Of a stretch of 64,000 bases of DNA, positions 11,541-22,423 are shown in pieces; the first letter of the stretch is position 1; every line of letters begins with the position of its first letter. A program made the position numbers and the translations under genes. Origin of the DNA: Polydactylus sextarius (lineage: Eukaryota > Chordata > Actinopteri > Polynemidae); the NCBI GenBank assembly GCA_016801845.1, contig CM028918.1, positions 16,546,501-16,610,500 on the forward strand. Direction: 5' to 3'. The notes beneath the pieces are model-generated. The model made no database searches. It was given only the letters and a program-made list of their open reading frames with translations, and was not told the DNA's origin.

Positions 11541-12860
11541 TCAGTGTCCTTCCCCTGTCAATGGTATGATCATATGAGAAGTTTGTTGTCTGACACTTCA
11601 CTGATGGCATTGCTTCATTTTTGAGGTTAGTTTTTCTGTGTAAAAATAAGCTGTTAAACACCCACCTACCCTGTTGTAACTTTTCAAGAATCAGGTTACA
11701 TCACATCTCTTAAACCCTTCCCAAGACATTATTTTGGGATGAAATTGTGTTTCTTTGCTTTTTGATTCAGACAAAACTAATAAAAATGTTTGAAATGACT
11801 GAATGATGTTTAAATTGTGACTAAAAAGAGATAGCACAGAGTGATAAAATATATAGTTTTCTATTGTGTCATTTCGGTGAAGTCAAAGAGTCTGTTGTCA
11901 GGTACAATGATGTTTTGAGGTAAATGCTACATAAATCAGTGCTGTACGCTAAAATCTTCACATTTTCTTTTCAGCAGTGAAGAATGATGTACAGATGAAG
12001 ATGGTGGGAATATCTTCAGTCTTGCCTGTATTTAGTCATAAACCAAAGACAGAAAACTTATTGTTTCAGCTAAAAAACTTGTCTGATTACCAAATATAGT
12101 TTACATCATTTTGAGAGGAACATGTGTTTACCACATCACTGTCAAATCATCCCACAAGATTGGCTAATAATGCAAAACCAGACTGCAGAGAGCTGAGAGG
12201 GAATCACATGACCAGAACTACGTGACTGTAGACAGATAGCTGACACTGTAAGAGGAACAGGAATGTGTATCAAATTACAGTCATTGTAATCTGTTTAGTG
12301 GGTGAGACACATCTCTTACAATCACAAATGTTATAGCCTTGATGTTGTGCTAGAGGAGATGTGAGGAGAATATTCAGAGACACTAGGGTACATCCTCTGG
12401 ACACCATGAATAACTGTAGTAAACATCATGATTATCTATTCTGTAGTTATTGAGATATTTTTGTAAAAGCTAAAAATGTCAACTTGGTTGAGGCACTAGA
12501 GGAAAAACGTCAGAGGACAGCCAGAGACGGTAGATTCATCTCCTGGGGAGTATGAATGTCTGTATGATAATGACATGTCCAGTGTTTGTTCATATGTTTC
12601 CATGTGGATCAATGTAGTGGCCTAACTAACACTGACATAAAATCTTAATAACAAAGAATAAATAGCATATGAATTATTCATGTCTATTCTTTTGGTGTCA
12701 TATCATTGGGGCTTCATGTATACACATCACGTACAGCATCTTTTACTGTCAAGATTGTGATGTATCAAAACTGAAATGAACATGGCTATTTTCGCTTCCC
12801 CCACACCAGTTTCATGATGGGAGTAATAACTAAACACATTAATATAAACACATGGACCTA
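11541..12860. other. upstream region of A3
   Basis: Up to about 11886 it matches the upstream regions of A1 and A2 and should contain the promoter. It then lacks the 280-base block and the MITE-like element. After about 12100 it is unique AT-rich sequence in which I see no gene. Confidence 0.55.
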
Positions 12861-12867
12861 ATTGGTA

Positions 12868-13510
12868 AGTAAGTAAGTAAACTTTATTCCTATAGCACTT
12901 TTCATAGAAAAAAGTCCTTTGCAATTTAAGTGGTATAACAGGACAATTTAAGTAACACAACATAACATATCATGAATACATCACAATTAAAAAATATAAC
13001 AGTATATTGAAAAATAATATAACCAAAGCAGCCAGTCAACTAAAAGCTAATCTAAATAAAAGTGTCTTTAGTTGTTTTTTAAAAGAGTCAGACAGATGCA
13101 AAGACACTGGTAGAGTGTCCCACAGCCGATGGGCGACAGACTGGAAAGCACAGTGGCCTCTGGTTTTGTAGTGTGTTTTAGGCGCCACCAAAAGCTTTAG
13201 AGCCAAAGACCTGAGTGATCGCCTTGAGGAATATGGGGTTAAAAGATCACAAATGTATTGTGGGGCTTGTCCATGTAATACTCTAAAAATCAAAACTAAA
13301 ATTTTAAAATCAGTTCAGAGTTTAACTGGAAGCCAGTATAAAGCAGATAAACTTGGGGTAATGTGATGCTGCTTTCACATTCATGTTAAAAGCTTGGCTG
13401 CAGCATTCTGAACGACCTGCAAACGATTCAAAGAGCCCTTGTTCAAACACATAAAATGAGAGATAACTGCAGCTTTGGCCGTATTCACAGCCAACACAAG
13501 CATGGATAGT
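12868..13510 (-). mobile_element. 5'-truncated LINE fragment (end of reverse transcriptase ORF plus 3' tail)
   Basis: On the minus strand, frames between about 13510 and 13036 read like the C-terminal end of a fish non-LTR retrotransposon ORF: LNRLQVVQNAAAKLL, then LYWLPVKLRTDFKIL, then FRVLHGQAPQYICDLLTPYS and HRLWDTLPVSLHLS. Stops interrupt the upstream part. The 3' flank ends in a short TTAC-type repeat (12868-12882 on the plus strand), as in L2/Rex1-like elements. Exact clade not assigned. Confidence 0.75.
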
Positions 13511-14009
13511 TTTTTTTTATAAACACACTCTGATGTTTATTATATGATATTTATCTATTTTATATTCAATTCACTTCAACCTTTTGTGACACCGTCAGAA
13601 TGATGCAGGTCAAGTCAGGTTCAGTTGTACACAGTGCCCAATTTATTAAATACACCTGTAAACTCATCTTCCAATATAATCTTCATCTTTAATTGACACA
13701 TGACTATATAAAACATAAATATACATTAATACAAGACAAAAGGAACACAAGATAATCTATAAAACAGGTTAAAAATAAATATGATATTTATGTGACAACA
13801 TAACATGTGGTTTAAAGGATGAAATGTTACATATAAATTTTAAGGAAGATATGAGGTTTTATGGAAGCCACATGAAGTCAAATTCCCTCTTCAGCTGCCA
13901 AACTTTCGAAACTTTTGTTACGGAGACACTAAATGTGATAAAGGGTCTAAAACCCCAAATTATATGCAAAAGTTGAAAAAAATGTTGATGTCAGAAAGCA
14001 GGTTGTGGA

Positions 14010-15823
14010 TCAGTTGTGGATCTGTCTTCTTGTAGCAAAATATGCTCCTATGTTTTCATACCTGGCTTCATTGCCGCCATTATTTACCTGTGAAAAGTGT
14101 CAAAGCAAATGATGTGATGATTTGTTTTAAAATTTAAAATGTGTTATAAATCAAATGGATTATTATTATCATTATTAATAGAAGTACTATTATTATTAAG
14201 CACACGGACTGTCAACTTGACTAAAGTAAATAGTTTATTTCAAACTTACATTGTTTTTAGCAAGTGCTGCCATGTTGCCTGGAAAAAAAAAAATAGAAAC
14301 AATAAATAGTTTAACTTCCACACACAACCTATGTGCTTTATGCAGTTGTATTACAATACAAATTATGATCTACCTCTCCTCACCTCTGTCTCTGAAGAGA
14401 AGAAAAAGAATGACAGTAATGAGGAAAAGTCCTGCAAGTCGCAGAGCCAACATGATGTAGCTCAAAAGAGACCAATCTGTGTAGAAACAAACAAAATCAT
14501 GTTAAACGTTTTACATTTTTTATTGTTTTTAAGTCCTGCTTCCTATTTTCATATCTGGAGCACAGCATGTGTCACCTACTTGAATTAACCTTGGTCCTTG
14601 TGAATGCAGTTGTGTAGTCAGCTTCTGTCTTCACACTGTTTTCCTTAATAAACTGACAGGTGTATGTCTTGTTCTGATCTCTCCGACGTGTGGCGATCAG
14701 AACTGAGATGCAGTTCTTGTGTCCGATGACGTGGTGCATGACACCTTTATCGTGTAGCACGGCACCTGTGTCATCCATCCAGCGGAGGCTGTTGTCTTCA
14801 CACGAGAACAGTTCGCTGTATCTCAGCAGAGAGCACACCAATACGACTTCATCATCATAATCCCCCTCCAGTTCAACTTCTGGTAGAAATGCAGAAACTG
14901 AGAGAAAACAAGTGATCAACATTAAGCAGTGGTGGAAATAACAAATCACATCTACTCAAATTACTGTAATTAAGTTTAATTTTTGGGGTACTTCAATTTT
15001 TTTAATTTTTGGTTTTCAACTGTGTAGCTTTACTTGTAATTGAATATAAACACTTTCTAATCTACTTTGCTACATTTAAAATCATATTCACTACTAAGTA
15101 GTCCCCAGTATTACTTGGCATCATGAACCAAATGGCATTTAATGATAAATCAATGTCATTATCACGTTAATGTTTCCATGGAACCAGCAGAATTATCTGC
15201 TTCCCAGGAAACACATAGATACATTGTTGCAGCCAGTAAACTTATCAATAAATTTAAAACAGGCTGATGAAGCACAGATGGAATAAAGATCTAAGTTTGA
15301 ACTATATGATGTCAGAACTGTGTTAAGAACCACCACAACAAACAAGCTGTCAACAAGTAAACAAAGCAAGTTACTGGATGTGATGTTGGCAGCTGCAACC
15401 AAACGTGTCCCACAAGAAACCGTTGACAAACCTGTTGTCAGTTTTATTGAAAATGGTATAATATTTGAATGCATTTAACAGAAAAGATGCTTTGTATTTG
15501 TTTTGAACGCAATTGATCCACAATTGAGCTCTGTTGAAAGAAAATGTTTCCAGCATTTTAACGACTGTTGAGACTAAATTATACATCAATTTAAAAAGTA
15601 ACTAATACTCTGAGTAGTTGTTTAGAAGAATACTTTATACTTTTACTTGAGTGCATTTTTACACCAGTACTTGTACTTGTAGTTGAGTAATATTTCAGTC
15701 ATGTAACAATTAAGACAGATACAATAACCAAAATCATCCATGACTTTACTCATCTTTTGTCAACATATCAGTAGTTATAGTTAAATAGTAATATATTATT
15801 CAAAACAATAGTTATAGTATATA

Positions 15824-15866
<43 letters not shown>

Positions 15867-16213
15867 AATTTTATATAATATAATTTTTAAATGACTTTAA
15901 CACTGAAACTATCTTGTTAAGAAAATGTATGTCATAATGTAAAGATATTTGTTAAATCTGTTATATTATAACTTAGTGGAGACTGGAAAAGAAAAAAGTG
16001 CAGACAGCCCCATTTGGAAATATTTAATCTCTCATTGTCACACTGTAACGTTGTCAAAACAACCAGCACATACCGCAAAAATTAACTGTGTTCACTTTTC
16101 TTGAAAAATGCAATAGATGCATTCATTCAGATGTGCGAATTGTATTATACCATTAAAATGAGACACAAAGGAAGTAAGACAATATTTCTGTTACTTCCAC
16201 CTCTGTGTATTCC

Positions 16214-16249
<36 letters not shown>

Positions 16250-18606
16250 CATCATCATCATTATTATATGTCATCATTTTTTGCACTTCTAATTAATGGA
16301 GACAACACCTCTCATTGTCTCACCTCTGTACACTAAAAATAATAAACCTGAGCTGATGTAACTGAATCTGTGATATCAGCAATACGAGAAGTTTTTTATA
16401 TTTACATAAATATGTGTATATTGTTTATAGATTAAAAAGGTTTGTTGAAAACAGACAATATTATATTTTTTCATATTATCTTTAAATCCCAGGTAATCTT
16501 CTTAAATTCATCCTCAGAACAAATAATGTTTGTGAATTGGGAGGAGCTACATTTTTCAGGCAGGCAGAGTTGATACACACAGTACACGTCTCAGGTTACA
16601 TTTTAACTTTTTAAATGTTGTTGTTGGCATATTTGGATAATATATTGTATTGACTAGTGTGAATTCTATCAATTTGTGACATAAAATTCAGCCACAACAA
16701 AGCTCAGACAAATGATTGTCACCGAGGTTCATACGAGGTTCAGGTTTACCAGCCTGCTGTTTTTAAGGTTGTCCTAATCCACAATAATGATACCAGAACA
16801 ATAAATCATTTAAATGTTTATGACTTTATGGCCTGTTCTCTACAAGTATTTCTATGCTTTGAGACGTGACTCTGAGCACAGGTTAATGTGGTACAAGACA
16901 GATGGATTTCCAGCAGAAGAACTAGGAGATGTGATCAAATTTAACTTTGACATTGACACAACAAAGTAGTAAAGTAAAGTAGATCCCTCTTCATTTAAGT
17001 AATAAATAGATTTCTGTTAAAAACAGGTATTTCAAACTTGTAAATTTAGTAGATAAAACATGCCAACAAAAACGAAGAACAGAATAGTAAAAATTAAGTT
17101 GACCTTATTTGAAAATGTATAACTTCTATTGAGGAAATTAAGTAGCTTAGACAATAACAAACAAAAAGTTGCTTTAGCTTTCATTTTTGCAAGCTGCATA
17201 TTTTTATAAGCACAGAAACCAATTTCTGCCAGTGCAATGAAAAACAAAAACAACAACAACAACAACAAAAAGCCTCATGTCTTCTTGTCATTTTGAGACT
17301 AATATATTTTTTGAGGGAATTAGTTTTTAATTTTAAGACACTTGGTTGTTAGTATCTTGATGTTATTTTAGGTACTAAATTTTTGCATTGAGACATTTTA
17401 TCATTAAGTTAATTAATTAATTTTAATTTTCATTTCTTGTTTGCTCGTGTCACACATTTGACATAACTTTATGGATCATTTGTTTCAATAAACGTAGCGC
17501 ACAGATTTTAGTTCAATGTAAACAGGCTCTTATGAAAATTACACTTACTGGTCAGAATGTTCAGATACACGTATGAGTGAGGGTGATATATCGCCCCCTG
17601 CTGACAGGTGAACAAACCAGTGTCCTCTGTAGTGATGTTGCTGATGATCAGAGAGCAGTGAGGGTCCACACTCAGTCTGTCAGCTCGAGCTGAGGTCTTC
17701 ACAACATCTCCATTCTTGACCTCAGATATGGTCTCAGACCGCTCTCTTTTGTACAACCATGTAACTTTTGAGCACGTTGTGTCAGATGATGCCCTGGTAC
17801 ATGGCAGGATGACATCCTGTCCTGATGTTTGGTAAAGTAGCAAAGAATCTCCACTGATACCTGCTGGACACATCACAATAAACATATATGAATCATTTAA
17901 TTCTGCTTAAATACTCACAGTATCCATTGCTGGCTACTCTGATCTGTGCCCAACTAACTTTTTTTTCTAGAGTATATTTTTTTCATAAAATAGTCCAAGA
18001 TCAGGTGTAAAAGGACCTTTTATATGTTAAAGCATTAATCAAAAAATGTTACAAATTAATTCTGTGCAATTGCATAGTTTTGTAACTTGTACTATCTATA
18101 TAATCTAACCATAGATTAATTTGTACTATCTCTCCTCCTATTCTGTCCATTGGTTTGTGTTCATCAATTGACGGACTTGTCGGACTTACTTTCAACATGG
18201 TGGCGATCAGAAACTACTGCTAGGTCCAACCCGTAAAAAGTCTTTTTAACGATCTGTACACTTACAGTTCTGAATGTCTCAATGTCTCCTTTAAAATGCT
18301 AGGACACTACCAAGGAAGTGTGGAGCTACATTGAGCTTTTTTAATGGTTTAAAACAGTGATGCCTTCAAACTACCTTGGTGCCCTAATCACTTGAATGGT
18401 GATACTTTTGGACAAAAACGATAAAAATAACGATATTTGTCAGATAACAGGCTAGCGTAGTTTTGATCCTCAGCAAACATGACAACTCGTTAGTTCACTT
18501 TATACCAAATTTCTCCTTTAAGACAAAAATGAAGCAGATAATTAACAAAAGAAATCAAAATACCTGCAAAATGTACAAAAATCAGTATGAATTCAAATGG
18601 AACCAT
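14010..18606 (-). CDS. two-Ig-domain receptor B with membrane arginine and tyrosine-bearing tail
   Basis: Six exons: signal 18564-18606 (starts MVPFEF), V-like Ig 17549-17863 (or 17860), second Ig 14580-14897, membrane 14384-14476, tail 14250-14278 and 14010-14087, about 291 residues. Ig landmarks are ILPCTR, VTWLYKR and GLFTCQ, then LVCSLLRY, SLRWMDD and YTCQF. The membrane exon (LSYIMLALRLAGLFLITV) has an arginine at the same place as in A2 and A3. Unlike them, the tail continues through two exons and contains RYENIGAYF: a YENI motif that fits a YxxI sorting signal and is close to an ITIM (position -2 is alanine, so not a perfect one). The 2.6 kb intron between the Ig exons contains an hAT-like remnant. 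Divergent from the A copies, so an older paralog. Function inferred. Confidence 0.8.
14924..15710. mobile_element. degenerate hAT-like non-autonomous element
   Basis: The left end (CAGTGGTGGAAATAAC) and the right end, rich in ACTTGTACTTGTAGTTGAGT, resemble the terminal repeats of a hAT family common in fish. The interior has no intact transposase. It lies in the inter-Ig intron of gene B. The right boundary is approximate. Confidence 0.45.
15826..15860. repeat. (TA)n microsatellite
   Basis: Pure TA run of about 35 bases in intron 2 of gene B. Confidence 0.9.
16214..16266. repeat. (ATT)n/(ATC)n microsatellite
   Basis: Trinucleotide run in intron 2 of gene B. Confidence 0.9.
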
Positions 18607-19485
18607 TTTCTATCGACAAGCGGAGAGGGTTCTGTGCAGACTGATATGTATAGCTAGTGACAGAACAGCTTCCTCTTTGTGATTAATAGCTTCATGAAAA
18701 TAAGTTGTGACACAGCATTACTCTGTGTACACTCACTTCGTCACTAAAATGATTCAGCTCGCTTGTCAGATGGTGATGATCACACCATTCTATAAAATAA
18801 TTGTTAGGTTGAGTCACAGTAAGCTAAAGGCATAATACTGGCTAAAGAAGAAGAGGTATACCTATACCTTTTAGTAATAATACCAAGGCCTTGAGTAAGC
18901 TTCAAAGCTTGAAAGCACCATAGATCCCATAGACACTGTTAAGCAGTGGTTTCCTTTAAGCAACATGCTAATGTTGGCACGTATACAACAACACATGTTG
19001 ATGCCTAACAGATCTTAAGCTTTTTTTCATAAAATATCAGTACTTCAACCATGTTGGCCACATAGAAGTGTAGAGTAAAAGTTCAGCATATTGTGATGGG
19101 GACATGAATGTTTGTGCCATACAGCATCACAGAACTAGCTTTACAGGCGCCTGGATGGCCGAGTCGCGCACCACATTGGCGTATATGCTGTGCAGATGTT
19201 CGGCAGTTTGAATCCCGACCGAGTCGACCTTTCCTCTGTGTCCTTGCCCCACTCTCCTCCCTGTTTCCTGTCTCTCTAAACTGTCTCTGATTAAAGGCAA
19301 ATACAACCCCCCTAAAAAAACTAGCATTTCATCCACTGACCAGAACCAGGTACATTTGTCAACATGTTCTTTAAAAACTTCTCTGTACAAACTATTTGTA
19401 AATATAATGTATGAAATAATGTATGTACAATGTATGAAATGAATGTATTCTTAATTTATCTATTTTAAAATGTAAATGTTAGTGT
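18607..19485. other. spacer between genes B and C, no membrane exon found
   Basis: I searched the minus strand here for a hydrophobic exon that would complete gene C and found none. It contains one SINE (19146-19320). Confidence 0.5.
19146..19320 (+). mobile_element. tRNA-derived SINE
   Basis: It begins GGCGCCTGGATGGCCGAGTC, which contains an A-box-like TGGCCGAGTCG. A B-box-like AGTTTGAATCCC follows about 55 bases later, then a conserved body (CCTGTTTCCTGTCTCTCTAA) and an A-rich end. The same element occurs at 20868-21064 and, broken, at 56279-56419. Confidence 0.75.
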
Positions 19486-20793
19486 TCATTTCTCACCTGT
19501 AAAGTCCTGTGATGTGTTGTCAGTCTCTATCATTACTTTGTTCTTCTCATCAACAACCTGACAGGTGAATGTTCTGTTGTGGACGCTCTGACGCCTCACA
19601 GTCAGAACAGAGACACATTTCATCTCCTCCTCAGACACAGACGTGACACCTTCACCACTCATCTCACTTCCTGTCTCGTTCACCCAACGGATGCTGTTCT
19701 GTCCACAAGGAACAAGACGGTTGTATCTCAACAGAGAGCACTGCAATCTCACTTCACCATCTCTGTCTGGATCAGTGTCTGATGAAAATGGAGAGACTGA
19801 GAGAAAACAAGATGTTTATTATATTTCCTCACTTAAAACACACACACACACACACACTTTAATGTAACTTTATGCAGAAACATGACTCACTAGTCAGAAT
19901 GCTCAGATACACAGCTCTATCTGTGGTTGGGTTTTTGTCCTTCCGACATGTGTAGAAACCAGCATCCTCAGTAGTGATGTTGTTGATGATCAGAGAGCAG
20001 CTAGTGCCAACATTCAGTCTGGCAGCTCGAGCTGAGGTCTCCACAACATTTCCCATCGAAACCTCAACTATAGTTGTAGATTGTACTCTGTTGTAGAGCC
20101 ATTCAGTGTTGGAGCATGATGTCTCAGATGGTGATACACTGTCACATGGCAGAGTAACATCTTGTCCAGGTGTGTGATAGAGAATCCTGTGTATTTGACT
20201 GAAACCTGCAAAGACAATATCTCTTTATATGTATGAATTAAAGCTTAATTTGTTATATTATTGGTTTTACAAACTGCACATTTTATTACAGCCTAAACAC
20301 ATCACATGACATTTTGGTCTTTATGATGATGAAATAAACAAAATAAGGGTTAGAAATGCCACTAAGTGGCATTTAAGTTACTACTGGACAGAACCTATTT
20401 GATATCATACACAGTGTAGACACAATGGAAGATTTTGTCACTTTTCCTCTACATCACTAGATGTCATGTCTGTTTTTGTGTATACATAAACTGTATATTG
20501 AGACACAGTGCAGATGCAGAAAAGGATATAGGAATTGTTTTTGTATTTGGCATGAGGTCTCAAGTGATAAACACTGTAAAGAGAGACGTGTATATTAAAA
20601 TGTACTATTAAACATGGACTGGTGCCCTTATATATTCATCTCATCATCAATGTAACCACTCAAAACACTAAAGACTTAACTGTTATAGTTCACAGCAACA
20701 AGTATCACCAATGCTAAACACTAAAGTAGAAAAACGAGAGCAATTACCTTCAAGTTGGAGCACCAAATTGAAGATTAAGAGCAGTGGAGACAT
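19486..20793 (-). CDS. two-Ig-domain receptor C, no membrane exon identified
   Basis: Exons: signal 20748-20793 (starts MSPLLLIF), V-like Ig 19891-20205, second Ig 19497-19796, all phase 1. The ectodomain is close to A1-A3 (LPCDSVS, TEWLYNR, GFYTCRK; LQCSLLRY, SIRWVNE, TFTCQV), with no stop inside. After the second Ig exon a GTGAGA donor is present, but no membrane or tail exon was found before the gene B signal exon. If the donor were not used, translation would end three codons later (GEK then stop at 19486), giving a secreted two-Ig protein. Alternatives: a truncated copy, or splicing into downstream B exons, whose phases are compatible. There is a single CAG at the V acceptor, unlike the doubled one in A1-A3 and B. 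Confidence 0.65.
19838..19857. repeat. (AC)10 microsatellite in the C inter-Ig intron
   Basis: Shortest of the homologous tracts; the intron is 94 bases. Confidence 0.95.
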
Positions 20794-20867
20794 TCTCTGT
20801 TTCTCTGGCACACTGTTGGTAAAATCCTGCAGGAAAAGTCCACTTTATGCATAAACACTGTCAGTTG

Positions 20868-21064
20868 GGCGCCTGGATAGCCGAATGGTTATGGCGCACC
20901 ACGTTGGTGTATATGCTATGCAGCTCTTCGATGGTTAGAATCCCAACCAAGTTGATCTTTCCAGCATGTTTTTCCCCAACTCTCGTTCCTGTTTTCTATC
21001 TCTCTAAACCGTCTCTGTCCATCTATAAAAGGCACGATCACATACCCCCCTTTGAAAAAAAAAA
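20868..21064 (+). mobile_element. tRNA-derived SINE, second copy
   Basis: It shares the head (GCGCCTGGATAGCCGAATGG), a B-box-like GGTTAGAATCCC, the TCCTGTTTTCTATCTCTC body and an A-rich end with the SINE at 19146-19320. It lies about 75 bases upstream of the gene C start codon. Confidence 0.75.
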
Positions 21065-21939
21065 TTCCAGTCTGTGTATGTGTCATGTAATGACGAGGCA
21101 TTTATTTACTAGTGGAAAACTTCTGTTTTCCACTGAAGTTTTGCAGAAGTTGCAGACTCAATGTTTTCAGGGTGCTATTGCTTAGTCGACTGTGCCTAAT
21201 TTTTGCAGCAGACACTGACACAGTGTGACTGACAACTGAGGTTGTCAAGGTGCCTGTGCAATCACAATAAAGACTATTCTAACTTATATTCCTTCTCAAT
21301 TTGATGTATTTTGTTAATTACAGTAACAGGAGAAATTACACAAAACATATTTAGTGAAAGTGATTACTATTACGTTTTACTATTACTATTTTAAACACTA
21401 TATTATACAATAGTATGCAACACCCAGTAATGTGAACAAGTAATATGACAGTGTATTACACAATCAGAAAATACAAGGAGACTGGCATTGGGAATGCGGC
21501 TGCAGGGAATGGGCATTTTTGTTAATATGTTAAGCTCCTTTAACATAGCACAGAGAAAATTGACAGGTAAAGATATTACATAGTATAGTAAGTAGTAGTA
21601 GTAGTAGTAGTGGAGAAGTATATACCCTTAAGTCATCCAGCACCAGTTGTTCTTCTGACCTTTCAGATCTAAGACAAACACACACACACAGATATTTTTC
21701 TATATAGAGAGAAGTTATTTAATTAGATATACTTTCTTGGGCCACTTATGGCCCACGAACGATTTTCATTGTCCTGCCAGATGATCCAGTCACATGTTTT
21801 TTGTTTTGTTTTTTCTTTAGCTCCAATAAATAATCTTGCCTGTCTCTAAAAACCCTGGTTCTCCACAGAGAACCTCTCAAACCAAGCTCCACAGATCTTC
21901 AATAAAATGACAACACATTTTTAAGAGAACTAATTGCCT

Positions 21940-22148
21940 TTATAGGGCCTTTATAGGCGCTGATCTCTGATCTGGAATATAACCTGCTCTGGGGCAGGTT
22001 AGCCATTCAGCGTAAGTTACCATGGAGACGTACCCCAGTAAGAAGTGAACCACCTTTGTAGGACCAAATTCGTAGGACCATAAAACCCAGAGTTAACCCT
22101 GAAGTTACCACGATAAAACCAGATCCTGCTTCATAGTACAGGTCTCTG
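21940..22148. mobile_element. MITE-like fragment inside a Tc1-like fragment
   Basis: On the minus strand it reads TGAAGCAGGATCTGG, GGTAACTTCAGGGTTAAC and GGTAACTTACGCTGAA, modules I recognise from an abundant fish MITE. It sits directly against the Tc1-like fragment, suggesting nesting. Boundaries are approximate. Confidence 0.45.
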
Positions 22149-22149
22149 G

Positions 22150-22423
22150 TCAAGTACTACAGGAAACGTTTAAACTCCATAATTGTAAACAAAGGTTTCT
22201 GTACCAAATTTTAAGTTCTATTTTTCTATTACATCAAATTCTTATTTCATGCAATAAAATACAAATTAATTATTTAAAAATCATAAAATGTGATTTTCTG
22301 GATTTTTTTTTCATCTCACAGTTAAAGTTGTACCCACAATTAAAATTACAGACCTCTCCATTCTTTGTAAGTGGGAAAACTTGCAAAACTGGCAGTGTAT
22401 CAAATACTTTTTCCCCCACTGTA
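22150..22423 (-). mobile_element. Tc1-like transposon end
   Basis: Read on the minus strand from 22423 it begins TACAGTGGGGGAAAAAGTAT and continues with modules typical of Tc1-like elements of fish (GTTTTCCCACTTAC, AGAGGTCTGTAATTTT, TTTAAACGTTTCCTGTAG). No transposase remains and the other terminus was not seen. Confidence 0.65.

Noticed and set aside
17032..17268. Hydrophobic 78-residue minus-strand frame in the gene B intron
   Set aside because: It starts in AAC-repeat sequence, lacks splice sites in phase with gene B and is not conserved in the other copies.
19146..19220. tRNA gene
   Set aside because: A- and B-box-like words are present, but the cloverleaf arms do not pair and a SINE body follows; the same unit recurs.
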